From Pararhizobium sp. A13 (GTDB lineage: Bacteria; Pseudomonadota; Alphaproteobacteria; Rhizobiales; Rhizobiaceae), in assembly GCF_040126305.1 (NCBI RefSeq), contig NZ_CP149511.1, positions 310,001 through 374,000 on the forward strand: a DNA stretch of 64,000 bases. The letters run 5' to 3'. The notes below the pieces were generated by a model. It had not been told where the DNA came from. It searched no databases and saw nothing but the letters and a program-made list of their open reading frames with translations. Each line of letters starts with the position of its first letter. Within the stretch, counting starts at the first letter, position 1. This document shows, one piece after another, positions 1 through 8,255 of the stretch. Position numbers and translations under genes: made by a program.

Positions 1-1085
1 ATCGTCTGGTCGAGGATGACACCCTGCAGCTTGCGGTCCTCCGGAACCAGGACCATGCCGGCGCGGATGGCGGCCGCCGGCCCATCCAGCCTCACCACCT
101 CGCCATCGACGGAAACGGTGCCCGCCGAGATGGGATCGGCGCCCGTGATGGCCCGGACGAGTTCGGTTCGGCCGGCGCCGATCAGGCCGGCAATGCCGAG
201 AATTTCACCCGCCCGCACGGAAAAACTGACATCCTGGAAACTGTCGTCCTGGGAGGTAAGGTCGCGAACGTCCAGTACGGTTTTTTCGGCGGGCGGATGA
301 AGGAGCGGGAACATGCGGTCGACGCTGCGGCCGACCATGTCCTCGACTATTCTGCGGATCGGAATGTCGGCGGTCTGGTGCCTGGCGACTACCCGGCCGT
401 CGCGCATGACCACGATACGGTCGGCGATGCCGGCGATCTCTTCCAGCCTGTGGCTGATATAAAGGAAGGACATGCCCTCCGCCTTGAGCTTGCGGATCTG
501 CTCGAACAGAAGCTTGGTCTCGGCGCTGCCAAGCGCCGCTGTCGGCTCGTCGAAGATGAGCAGGCGTGCGTTGAGCGTCAGCGCCTTGGCGATTTCTACC
601 TGTTGCTGGGCGGCGACGCGCAGGGTCCGAACCTTCTGGTCGGGCGAAACGTCGAGGCCAAGGCGGCGCAATTGCACTGAGGCCTTCTCGTTCATTGCAG
701 CGCGGTCAACAATGCCGTTGCGGGTCAGCATCCGGCCCACATAGACGTTCTCTGCAACGCTGAGATCTGGAAGCAGCTTCAGCTCCTGGTGGATCATGCC
801 GATGCCGGCTTCGATCGCGGCGGCGGGAGACACAGGCGTATAGGCCTCGCCCTGCCAGTTGATCGTGCCGCTGTCGGGCCGGAAGGCGCCGGCGATGATA
901 TTGGAGACGGTAGACTTGCCCGCACCGTTCTCGCCGAGCAAGGCCACGACTTCGCCGGGGCGGATGTCGAAGCTCGCATCGGTCAGCACCCGGATAGGGC
1001 CGAAGCTTTTGCACAGGCCGGTAACGGAGAGCCCCTTGTGGGGGCCCTCTGCCTTGTCCTGCCTGATCGTGTGCGGGACGGTCAT
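1..1085 (-). CDS. Sugar ABC transporter ATP-binding protein (RbsA/XylG-like), partial
   Basis: This is the energising ATPase of a sugar importer. It begins at an ATG read leftwards and is still open at the window edge, so about 361 codons of a normally ~500-residue tandem-ATPase protein are visible. The first nucleotide-binding domain has Walker A GENGAGKST near residues 51-59, a degenerate signature LRVAAQQQVEIAKAL near residue 155 and Walker B RLLIFDEPTAAL near residue 177. The second domain begins near residue 265 with its own IGAGRTELVR loop, typical of RbsA-type duplicated ATPases. It follows the binding-protein gene by 7 bp and is the last visible gene of the permease, binding protein, ATPase unit. 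The sugar cannot be read from sequence. Confidence 0.93.
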   Translation of the reverse strand, partial: MTVPHTIRQDKAEGPHKGLSVTGLCKSFGPIRVLTDASFDIRPGEVVALLGENGAGKSTVSNIIAGAFRPDSGTINWQGEAYTPVSPAAAIEAGIGMIHQELKLLPDLSVAENVYVGRMLTRNGIVDRAAMNEKASVQLRRLGLDVSPDQKVRTLRVAAQQQVEIAKALTLNARLLIFDEPTAALGSAETKLLFEQIRKLKAEGMSFLYISHRLEEIAGIADRIVVMRDGRVVARHQTADIPIRRIVEDMVGRSVDRMFPLLHPPAEKTVLDVRDLTSQDDSFQDVSFSVRAGEILGIAGLIGAGRTELVRAITGADPISAGTVSVDGEVVRLDGPAAAIRAGMVLVPEDRKLQGVILDQT

Positions 1086-1092
1086 CTGATCC

Positions 1093-2031
1093 TCAAGGAT
1101 GGTTGGCGATGAAGCCTTCCACATTGTCCTTGGTGGTCAATGTGGCGTCCTGGAGCTGATCCGCCGGCACTGAGCCGCCCGAAACCAGCGCGATCGCGGC
1201 ATCGACGGCCATGCGGCCCATGCCCTGCGTCTGTTGCGTCGCCGTCACGTCGAAGACACCCTTCTGCAGGGCTTCGAGTGCCGCCGTATCACCATCGAAG
1301 CCGGCAACCCAGACCTTGGACCCGGTATTGGCGACCTTGACGGCCTGTGCCGCGCCGAGCGCCAGACCATCGGCCTGCGCGAAGATGATCGATACACTCG
1401 GATTGGCCTGAAGTAGATCCTGCGTCAGCTTGAAGCCTTCATCCTGCGACCACATCTGGCTCCATTGTTCACCGACAATCTTGATATCGGGATAGGCAGC
1501 CAGTGCTTCGCCGCACCCCTTGGAGCGGTCGACTTCCGGCGTCGTGCCCTTCTGGCCATGGATGATCAGCATGTCGCCCTTGCCGCCAGCCTGTTTGGCA
1601 ATATGGTCGCAGACTGCCTTGGCAGAGGCAACGCTGTCGGTGGCGATGAACGTATCACCCGGGGCGCCATCGGCGTTGCGGTCGACGTTGACCACCGGGA
1701 TGCCTGCAGCCTTGGCAGCCTTGGTCGGCACGGACGCCGCGGTCGCGCCGGCCGGGATGTAGATCAGCGCGTCGATACCCTGGGTCAACAGGTCTTCAAC
1801 CTGGCTGACCTGAGTGGCCGAATCGCCCTTGGCATCGACAGTGACGACCTCGATGCCCTTTTCCTTGGAGTAGGCTTCGACCGATTGCTTGATCTGGTTG
1901 AAGAAGTTGGCTTGAAGGTTGGCGACCGCCAGTCCGATCTTCTTGGCGTCCTTGGCTTCTGCCATGCCGGACATGGCAAGGAGCGGAATCAGGGCGGCGG
2001 TGGCCATCATGACGGTACGACGATTGAACAT
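1093..2031 (-). CDS. Sugar ABC transporter periplasmic binding protein (RbsB-like)
   Basis: This 312-residue periplasmic protein binds the sugar and delivers it to the permease. The start is the ATG at 2031 because a strong AGGAGG lies a few bases upstream; a longer frame to 2082 lacks such a site. Residues 1-26 form a signal peptide ending MAEA before KDAKK. The mature part has the type I periplasmic-binding fold: IGLAVANLQANFFNQIKQ at the N-terminus, then FIATDSV and IFAQADGLALGAAQAV further on. It lies between the permease gene (142 bp upstream) and the ATPase gene (7 bp downstream). The family covers ribose, xylose, galactose and polyols, so the ligand is open. Confidence 0.93.
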   Translation of the reverse strand: MFNRRTVMMATAALIPLLAMSGMAEAKDAKKIGLAVANLQANFFNQIKQSVEAYSKEKGIEVVTVDAKGDSATQVSQVEDLLTQGIDALIYIPAGATAASVPTKAAKAAGIPVVNVDRNADGAPGDTFIATDSVASAKAVCDHIAKQAGGKGDMLIIHGQKGTTPEVDRSKGCGEALAAYPDIKIVGEQWSQMWSQDEGFKLTQDLLQANPSVSIIFAQADGLALGAAQAVKVANTGSKVWVAGFDGDTAALEALQKGVFDVTATQQTQGMGRMAVDAAIALVSGGSVPADQLQDATLTTKDNVEGFIANHP

Positions 2032-2172
2032 TGCATTCCTCCTCTTGTGCCGTGGTCGCCGCTGGGTCGCGGAATACGTCACGGTCTTGCTTGATGGATC
2101 TCCCCGATCCGTTTCCCGTCCGTGTCCGGACGGATCTCCTCACAATTCGGTCCGGTGGGCTGGAACGAACCT

Positions 2173-3183
2173 TTATTTCGCGCGGCGTTTCCACGCGTCC
2201 GTTGCAACGGCGAGCGCAATGACGACGCCAATGATGATCTGCTGGATGAACGGCGAAACGCCGAGCAGGTTGAGGCCGTTGCGCAGCACACCGATGATCA
2301 GTACGCCCACCGCCGTCCCGCCGATCGAGCCGACGCCGCCCGAAAGGCTGGCACCACCAATGACGACGGCTGCGATCGTATCGAGTTCATAGCCGAGGCC
2401 GGAACTGGGCTGTACCGAGTCGAGCCGGGCCGCCAGAACGACTCCTGCAAGACCCGCCAGAAGGCCGCACACAGCGTAGACCCAGTTGGTCAGCCGGCGC
2501 ACCGGAATGCCCGACAGGCGGGCCACTTCCGGGCTACCGCCGATCGCATAAAGGTTGCGGCCGGTGGCGCGGTATTTCAGGAAAATGCCGGTCGCGACGG
2601 TCAGAAGAACCATCAGCGCCACGGTCAGCGACACGAAACCGAAGTGGCGGACGATCGACAGGCTGGTGAACCAGTCCGGAAAGCCCACGATCTGCGATCC
2701 GTCAGTGATGATGTTGGCAAGGCCACGCGCCACGGACATCATCGCCAGCGTCGCGATGAAGGGCGGCAGGCCCATCGCGGTGATCATCAGGCCGGACCCG
2801 AGACCGCAGAGCGCCGCCACCGCCAGCCCGGCAAGGATACCGACCGGGAGCGACAGGTTCATATAGTCCGGATGGCCGACATAGCCCATCACCATCATCG
2901 CGATCGCAAGGATGGAGCCGACCGACAGGTCTATGCCGCCGATCAGGATCACCAGCGTCATGCCGATCGCCATGATGCCGATCACGGTGATCTGGTCCAT
3001 CACGTTGAGAAGATTGCGCACGGTCAGGAACGTATCGGTGGAAACTGACAGAACCAGGCACAAGAGAACGAGGCCGACCAGCGGGCCGCGGCTTCCGGCA
3101 AACAGGAAGGCCGCGGCCGAGCGGCGTATGTCGCCAACAGACGTGGCCGTCGCAGCTTTGGCTTCTGACATATGGGAATTCAT
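2173..3183 (-). CDS. Sugar ABC transporter permease (RbsC-like)
   Basis: This is a 336-residue inner-membrane permease with eight or more hydrophobic segments. It carries the RbsC family signatures GGIDLSVGSILAIAMM near residue 82 and VIGGASLSGGVGSIGGTAVG near residue 270. It is the first gene of the leftward permease, binding protein, ATPase unit. A 34-bp inverted repeat with TGAAC/GTTCA ends lies about 80 bp upstream of its start, between it and the divergent SorC-type regulator. Gene order with the permease first is somewhat unusual for ribose-type systems. An internal ATG four codons later is possible but has no clear ribosome binding site. Confidence 0.92.
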   Translation of the reverse strand: MNSHMSEAKAATATSVGDIRRSAAAFLFAGSRGPLVGLVLLCLVLSVSTDTFLTVRNLLNVMDQITVIGIMAIGMTLVILIGGIDLSVGSILAIAMMVMGYVGHPDYMNLSLPVGILAGLAVAALCGLGSGLMITAMGLPPFIATLAMMSVARGLANIITDGSQIVGFPDWFTSLSIVRHFGFVSLTVALMVLLTVATGIFLKYRATGRNLYAIGGSPEVARLSGIPVRRLTNWVYAVCGLLAGLAGVVLAARLDSVQPSSGLGYELDTIAAVVIGGASLSGGVGSIGGTAVGVLIIGVLRNGLNLLGVSPFIQQIIIGVVIALAVATDAWKRRAK

Positions 3184-3262
3184 CGGCTGGCATCCTCATG
3201 CGTCGCCGGGCGGTGGATGCGATCTGCATCTCTCCGATAAAACGTCACATCATCCTCCCGAG

Positions 3263-3296
3263 TGAACAATTTATCTTTTGTATATATAATTGTTCA
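3263..3296. promoter_or_regulatory. Candidate SorC-family operator 1 (34-bp inverted repeat)
   Basis: TGAACAATT at 3263-3271 is the exact reverse complement of AATTGTTCA at 3288-3296, with a 16-bp AT-rich centre. On the leftward strand a TTGACA (3324-3319) and a TATTAG (3303-3298) lie just upstream, so the repeat would cover the transcription start of the permease operon. An element with the same 34-bp length and the same TGAACA/GTTCA ends occurs at 7344-7377. The adjacent SorC-type regulator is the obvious candidate ligand; that link is inferred. Confidence 0.72.
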
Positions 3297-3494
3297 GCTA
3301 ATATCGAGGTGGCAGAATTGTCAAGAGCAGAATGCAAACATTGAAGTCGATCCGTGCAATGCGGCCGGAATGAGTTTCGCGTTGAAAATTCAAACTTGCC
3401 TTTTGCCGGGCGCCGATGCCTGCTTTATGGATAGCCGTACAGTAGGGGCGCCGTTTGGCGTCGGCAGGGCGATAGGGCAGGGACAAGCGCTTTC

Positions 3495-4469
3495 ATGAGC
3501 AGCGACAATGAGACCAGCGGTCGGGAAGGCGGCAGCCGCTACGCCGATAGCGAGCTGAAAGCGCGCGCGGCATGGCATTATTATATCGAGGGCCTGACGC
3601 AGGAACGTATTTCCGAAGAACTCGGTATCGGCCGTATCAAGGTTCACCGCATCCTTTCGGCCGCTCGCGACGAAGGTATCGTCCAGTTCCGCATCCGCGA
3701 CAGCGTCGTCGAATGTGTTGTTCTCGAACAGAAGCTGAAGGAACGGTTCGGGCTGAAGGATGTGGTAGTGACGCCGGCGCCTGCCGAAAGCCGCAATGCG
3801 CCGATGATGATCGGCCATGCGGCGGCGACCTACCTCGCCGATCATATTAATCCCGACGACGTCGTCGCGCTCGGTTGGGGCCGGACGCTGAAATTTGCCA
3901 TCGACCAACTGCCGCGCCGCAGCCTGAACCGCACGACCGTCGTCTCGCTGCTGGGTGGGCTCACCCGTGCGCAGCCGATGAACCCGACCGAATGCGCCTG
4001 GGAACTGGCCGAAAAGATTGGCGCCGAATGCTACCTTCTGCCGGTGCCCGCCTATGCCGATCGGCCCGACCAGCAGGTGATGTTCATGAGCCAGCGTAGT
4101 GTTCAGGATTCGATCTTTAGGGCAAAGCGCGCCAACATCGCCGTCGTCAGCGTCGGCTCGCTGTCGCCGGAAAGCCCCATCGCCAATTACGGATTCATCA
4201 AGGCGAGCGAACTCGAGGAGCTTGAGGCAGCTGGCGCCGTCGGCGATCTGCTCTGCCAGTTTCTCGATGCGGATGGGCAGGTGATCGATCATGACGTCAA
4301 CCGCCGCGCCTGCGCCTTTCCGGTCCAGGAACTGCGCGACGTTCCAAACGTCATTCTGGTCTCCGGCGGACGGGAAAAGGCTGCTAGCATCCTGGCCGTC
4401 CTGCGCGGGGTGACGGTTTCAGCCCTGATCACCGACGAAGAGGCTGCCAAGGCGCTGCTGGCGTCCTGA
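3495..4469 (+). CDS. SorC-family sugar-responsive transcriptional regulator
   Basis: This 324-residue DNA-binding protein is likely to sense a sugar phosphate. A helix-turn-helix lies near residues 33-62 (TQERISEELGIGRIKVHRIL), followed by the large SorC/DeoR-type sugar-binding domain from about residue 75, with ALGWGRTLKFAIDQLP, VVSLLGG and VVSVGSLSPES. Family members act as repressors or activators of adjacent carbohydrate operons and bind phosphorylated intermediates. It sits between the transporter unit (divergent) and the kinase/dehydrogenase unit (convergent), each of which has a 34-bp TGAAC...GTTCA repeat in front. It most plausibly controls both. No copy of the repeat lies immediately before its own start. 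Confidence 0.92.
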   Translation: MSSDNETSGREGGSRYADSELKARAAWHYYIEGLTQERISEELGIGRIKVHRILSAARDEGIVQFRIRDSVVECVVLEQKLKERFGLKDVVVTPAPAESRNAPMMIGHAAATYLADHINPDDVVALGWGRTLKFAIDQLPRRSLNRTTVVSLLGGLTRAQPMNPTECAWELAEKIGAECYLLPVPAYADRPDQQVMFMSQRSVQDSIFRAKRANIAVVSVGSLSPESPIANYGFIKASELEELEAAGAVGDLLCQFLDADGQVIDHDVNRRACAFPVQELRDVPNVILVSGGREKAASILAVLRGVTVSALITDEEAAKALLAS

Positions 4470-4477
4470 TCCGCTGA

Positions 4478-5965
4478 TCAATTGCTCAGCAGGCGCCGGT
4501 GCAACTCGCGTGTCGCCGGGTAGATATCGCCGAAGATCGCCACCTTCTTCTTGTAGAAATCTCCAAGCTCCGCCACCGGATAGATGGTTTCCGTTGCTTT
4601 CACCCGCATCGCAAGGCCAGCTTCCGTGGCAGATTCGAACCACCCGGCTCCCGTTGCTGCCAGCATACCGCCACCGAGCGCAGCGGCCTCATTGACAGGG
4701 GAGACTGAAAGCGGACGGTCCAGCACGGTTGCCATGATGTCGAGTAGCAGCCGGCAGTTCGTGCCACCGCCCGCGGTCATGAAACCGGTCGCCCGAACAC
4801 CACAACTCTCCTCCATCGCCGCCGTGGCAATGGCCTGTTCGAAGGCGATGCCTTCAAGTGTGGCGCGGAAAATATGGGCCGGTTTATGGTGGAGGGCCGC
4901 ACCGATGATGACGCCGCGTGCCGTCTCGTCCCAATAGGGGTTCATGACGCCCGCCCAGTAGGGCAAGACCATCATACCTTCGGCACCAGGCGCCAAGGTC
5001 TTTGCTAGCACTTCAAGCTCTGCTGCCGAACCGGCATTGAGGGTCCGCACGGTCCAGTCCGCAAGCTGCATGCCGGAGCGCAGCACAGTTTCCAGCATGA
5101 AGCTGGACGGGATAGGCGCCGTTAGTGTCCGGTAGGCGTCGCTGGTCACGTAGCGATTGGAAAACATGCCGCTGACCACGCCGGATCCCAGCGAAAGATA
5201 GGCTTTCCCGGACTCTGTGACGCCCATGCCGAGGCCGGCGGCCTGCCCGTCGCCGGCACCTGCGAAGATCGGCAATCCTTCTGGAAGTCCGGTTGATCGG
5301 GCAATTTCGGACGTCAGCGTCCCACACAATTCGCCCGGCGCCACCAGCCGGGGCAGTTGCTTTTCCGTGAGCCCGGCCGCTTTCACCAGATCCGTATGCC
5401 AATCCCCCGTCGCCGGCGAAAAGATGCCGAGCGGATCGGCGGACGCGGTGCTGGTCACCAGTTCGCCGGTCAGCCGATGGACGAGGAAGGCATGCACATC
5501 GACAATCGCATCGGCCGACCGCAGCAAGTGGGCGCGATGTTCGTTCAGCCAGGCGAGCGCATAGAGTGCGGGCGTCGGATCTGGCGGCTTGCCGCTCCAT
5601 TCCCGGATTGCATCTCGCCCAAGCTCTTGAGAAAGCCGGGCAACCTGCGGCCGGGCTCGTTCGTCCAACCAAAGGATTGCGGGGATCAGCGGCTTTCCCG
5701 CCGCATCGATGAGCGTGAAGCTTTCGCGCTGGTGGGCGATCGAAAGGCCGGCGAAACGAGAGGGGGCGACGATCCGCGTGATCGCAGACAGGGCATCGAG
5801 AAGGGCTGTCCACCAATGCTCGGCATCCTGCTCGAAATGGCCGGGTGCCGGGCTCGAAAGCGGATAGGTGGCGCGCGTCTGAGCGACCTCCGTGCCGTCG
5901 CGGCGCATGGCGATGGCCTTGATGGCTGTGGTCGAGGCGTCGATGCCTAGGACGAGATCGCGCAT
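4478..5965 (-). CDS. FGGY-family carbohydrate kinase (xylulokinase-like)
   Basis: This 495-residue cytoplasmic kinase uses ATP to phosphorylate a sugar or polyol. The N-terminal FGGY domain opens with GIDASTTAIKAI, and GAGDGQAAGLGMG near residue 240 carries the Asp expected as catalytic base. The C-terminal FGGY domain has LPYWAGVMNPYWDETARG and GFMTAGGGTNCRLLLDIMA, the adenosine-binding region. Length and layout match xylulokinases, but the usual GGGDNAA is replaced by GAGDGQAA, so D-xylulose as substrate is not assured. It lies 6 bp downstream of the SAF-domain dehydrogenase and ends 8 bp from the convergent SorC regulator. Confidence 0.92.
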   Translation of the reverse strand: MRDLVLGIDASTTAIKAIAMRRDGTEVAQTRATYPLSSPAPGHFEQDAEHWWTALLDALSAITRIVAPSRFAGLSIAHQRESFTLIDAAGKPLIPAILWLDERARPQVARLSQELGRDAIREWSGKPPDPTPALYALAWLNEHRAHLLRSADAIVDVHAFLVHRLTGELVTSTASADPLGIFSPATGDWHTDLVKAAGLTEKQLPRLVAPGELCGTLTSEIARSTGLPEGLPIFAGAGDGQAAGLGMGVTESGKAYLSLGSGVVSGMFSNRYVTSDAYRTLTAPIPSSFMLETVLRSGMQLADWTVRTLNAGSAAELEVLAKTLAPGAEGMMVLPYWAGVMNPYWDETARGVIIGAALHHKPAHIFRATLEGIAFEQAIATAAMEESCGVRATGFMTAGGGTNCRLLLDIMATVLDRPLSVSPVNEAAALGGGMLAATGAGWFESATEAGLAMRVKATETIYPVAELGDFYKKKVAIFGDIYPATRELHRRLLSN

Positions 5966-5971
5966 GGTGGC

Positions 5972-7297
5972 TCAGGCTACGGCGGGCGAGACGAACTGGC
6001 CATCGGCCTGGTCGAGCCGCTTGCGGATCTGCGTGATCACCATGCTGTCATCCGGCACACAATTCTCGTAGGTCAGGAATTCGCCGGTCTTGACGGGCCG
6101 GATCACCTTGGCTTTTTCGGCAAGACCAAGCGGAATGGCTCCCTTGCGGCGGGCATCCTCCCAAGTCATCGCATAGCCACGATAATCGTTCTCCCCGATC
6201 ATGCCAAGCGATTGACCGGCGCCCAGATCGGTCTTGGCGACGGCCACGGCTTCGGCGACCGGATGATCGAGGGGCTCCAGATCCGCTTGTCTGAACAGCA
6301 CGGCGCGCGCCGCCGAAAGCGGTACTTCCAGACTTGTGAGATGGTAGGGCCGGAAGATTGTGAAATAGGGACCCTTGCCGACCTTAAGGTCGATCATGCG
6401 CTCCTGAACGCGCGGGTGTTTGGTCTCGATGACGCAGAAGACACCCGGCGCGACACCCTTGCCGATGGAATAGTCCACTACGCCCTTGCGGTTGAGAATG
6501 CCGCCGTCGGCCTTAGGGCAAAGCACGTCGGCCAGTTCTTCCAGCGTCGCGATCGGGCCGTGCATGCCGGGAACGTCGGGCACAAGTCCGGTCGCATTGG
6601 CGATCGCCACCATCTCGATGGCGGTCTTGGAGCCATCGACGAACTCGACCAGCATGCGCGCGTTCATGTTTCGCGCAGCGGCTTCTTCCTGATAGTCGGC
6701 CGGAATGGCATCGATCTTCAGCGGATTGTTCTTGCCCTTGCCGGCGGCGATAATGTCGAAGCCGAGGCTGCGGGCAAAGCCGATGATCTCGATCGTGCAG
6801 GCAGGCTCGTCGCCGGCAGCGCCCGTATAGACGACGCCGGCTTTGCGGGCCTCCTGCTTCAGGAAGCGGCCGATGGTGATGTCCGCCTCAACATTCAGCA
6901 TGACGATATGCTTGCCATTCTTCATCACTTCGAGCGCAAACAGCGTGCCGATATTGGGGTTGCCTGTCGCGTCGATAATCACGTCAACGCGCCCTGCGGC
7001 AGCCAACGCATGCAGATCCTCGGTCACGGCGATCTTGCCGGCGTCGATCGCCCGGTCGATATCGGAGGCGCCGGAGGCAAGCACGATATCGCCGCGATCA
7101 TGGCCGGCAAGCAATGCCGCATCGATTGCTGCCTGCGGCCGAACCTCAGAGATGGCACCGATCCGCATGCCCGGCATCAGCGAGACCTGGACGACAATAT
7201 CCGTGCCCATCTGCCCGGCACCCGCGAGCCCGATCGTCACCGGACCGCTTTTCTCCTGGTAACGGAGAAGCTCCGCGGCCAATTGCGGATGAGACAT
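5972..7297 (-). CDS. SAF-domain, homoserine-dehydrogenase-like NAD(P)-dependent oxidoreductase
   Basis: The start is the ATG at 7297, preceded by GGAGG at proper spacing; the open frame runs further upstream but enters unrelated MFS debris. The 441-residue protein begins with a Rossmann motif, GLAGAGQMGTDIV near residues 22-34. It has central homoserine-dehydrogenase-like segments (VDVIIDATGNP, GAAGDEPACTIEIIGFAR, AAGKGKNNPL) and ends in a SAF domain (PVKTGEFLTYENCVPDD). Relatives occur in rhizobial sugar operons but I know of no firm reaction; an oxidoreduction of the same pathway intermediate handled by the FGGY kinase is inferred. It is first in a two-gene leftward operon whose promoter lies inside the 7344-7377 repeat. 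Confidence 0.85.
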   Translation of the reverse strand: MSHPQLAAELLRYQEKSGPVTIGLAGAGQMGTDIVVQVSLMPGMRIGAISEVRPQAAIDAALLAGHDRGDIVLASGASDIDRAIDAGKIAVTEDLHALAAAGRVDVIIDATGNPNIGTLFALEVMKNGKHIVMLNVEADITIGRFLKQEARKAGVVYTGAAGDEPACTIEIIGFARSLGFDIIAAGKGKNNPLKIDAIPADYQEEAAARNMNARMLVEFVDGSKTAIEMVAIANATGLVPDVPGMHGPIATLEELADVLCPKADGGILNRKGVVDYSIGKGVAPGVFCVIETKHPRVQERMIDLKVGKGPYFTIFRPYHLTSLEVPLSAARAVLFRQADLEPLDHPVAEAVAVAKTDLGAGQSLGMIGENDYRGYAMTWEDARRKGAIPLGLAEKAKVIRPVKTGEFLTYENCVPDDSMVITQIRKRLDQADGQFVSPAVA

Positions 7298-7343
7298 GAT
7301 GGTGATCCTCCAAAAACTTCTGCCCGTTTCCTGGGCGCAACGA

Positions 7344-7377
7344 TGAACATTTATATTTTTCAAAATAAAAAAGTTCA
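7344..7377. promoter_or_regulatory. Candidate SorC-family operator 2 overlapping a sigma-70 promoter
   Basis: This element has the same 34-bp length as the one at 3263-3296 and the same ends, TGAAC at 7344-7348 and GTTCA at 7373-7377. On the leftward strand it contains a consensus-like promoter: TTGAAC (7378-7373), a 17-bp spacer and TATAAA (7355-7350). It lies about 47 bp upstream of the SAF-dehydrogenase start. A repressor bound here would block RNA polymerase directly. Confidence 0.7.
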
Positions 7378-7444
7378 ATCGGTATTTTGGGAATTTGTAG
7401 CGTCGATAAATTTGGTTGCGATGCGATCCCGAGTTCGAACGCAA

Positions 7445-7669
7445 GTCTATGCGCTCCACGACAAGTGGTCGCAAACAGGCAGCAACGGAAAGGAAGGGCG
7501 CGATCCAAATAGGCGCGGTCGTGGAGAGATGCGCCGACAAGGCGCTAAGGGTTGGGCCGACGATGAGCCCTAACCCAATTGCAGCGCTGATCATACCGAT
7601 GGCCTGCTTGCGGGTAGCCGGCGTACCGCGATCGACGGTACAGGCCGAAGCCACGGCGATGTTATCCCA
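7445..7669 (-). pseudogene. MFS transporter fragment
   Basis: Read leftwards, this stretch encodes about 75 residues resembling the conserved loop and next helix of drug/sugar MFS transporters (GMISAAIGLGLIVGPTLSAL, compare the family pattern G.IGAAFGLGFIIGPALGG). There is no start, no rest of the transporter, and the frame runs into the SAF-dehydrogenase promoter. It is a decayed remnant. Confidence is moderate because the match rests on one motif. Confidence 0.5.
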
Positions 7670-7675
7670 TCCAGG

Positions 7676-7910
7676 ATGCGTGCGAGGAAAACGAGCGGGG
7701 ATCGGCCCGGCCAACGGATGGAGTCTCACATGTCCCACGATGGCCAAATGCCGGATGACGCCGGAACGGTATCGCAGGAAGTGGGATCTGCCCGACGACT
7801 ATCCCATGATCGCACCAGCCTATGCTGCCAAGCCTCGGAACTGGCAAGGGCAGCCGGGCTTGGTCAAACTCCAAAGAAGCGTCGGTCTTGAGCTCCCGGT
7901 CATGCGATGA
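7676..7910 (+). pseudogene. MucR/Ros-type regulator, frameshifted C-terminal remnant
   Basis: From 7740 the frame reads MTPERYRRKWDLPDDYPMIA followed by PAYAAKP, which closely follows the C-terminal MucR/Ros zinc-finger pattern (MTP..YR.KW.LP.DYPMVAP.YA). Just upstream a second frame reads SHMSHDG, similar to the histidine end of the zinc finger, so a frameshift splits the gene. The N-terminal half is missing. MucR/Ros proteins are typical regulators of Rhizobiaceae, which supports the taxonomic call. Tail residues after PAYAAKP are scrambled. Confidence 0.65.
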
Positions 7911-8255
7911 ATTCCTCTCGCCGCAACACTCAGAAGGCTGACAAAGCCAAGACCTCCACGCCTGCCAACTGCCGCTATGGCCGACGAATGGCTGCGCCTT
8001 GGAGCCACCAGGCGCCTGTTTGCTCTAGCGAAGGCGACCAGCATTTCCTATCGAATCACGGAGACCGCATGCCAGCGTCACTGCGTCGTCGAGGTGGAAG
8101 ATCAGCGGGGTTCCCGATGCAAGTACTTCTTTTGGAACCTGAGGTCCGTGAAAATCGATGGGAAAGCGATTTTCAACGCTATTCGCTTTTCTGACCTTCG
8201 CCTAGCTGTCACATTCGCCGCTTTACGCCCGTGAGAGATTCCAAAGGTCGATAGA
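7911..8255. other. Intergenic stretch without recognised gene
   Basis: Between the MucR/Ros debris and the MFS transporter. A rightward open frame of about 85 codons (7977-8234) exists, but its translation shows no motif I recognise and it has no clear ribosome binding site. I see no terminator or operator. The stretch probably contains the promoter of the MFS gene. Confidence 0.4.

Noticed and set aside
6212..7573. A 453-codon rightward frame opposite the SAF-domain dehydrogenase
   Set aside because: No recognisable domain; the opposite strand carries the Rossmann and SAF motifs with a good ribosome binding site.
5972..7747. A longer version of the SAF-domain dehydrogenase starting at 7747
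   Set aside because: The added 150 residues are an MFS fragment and promoter DNA; GGAGG and the TTGAAC/TATAAA promoter place the start at 7297.
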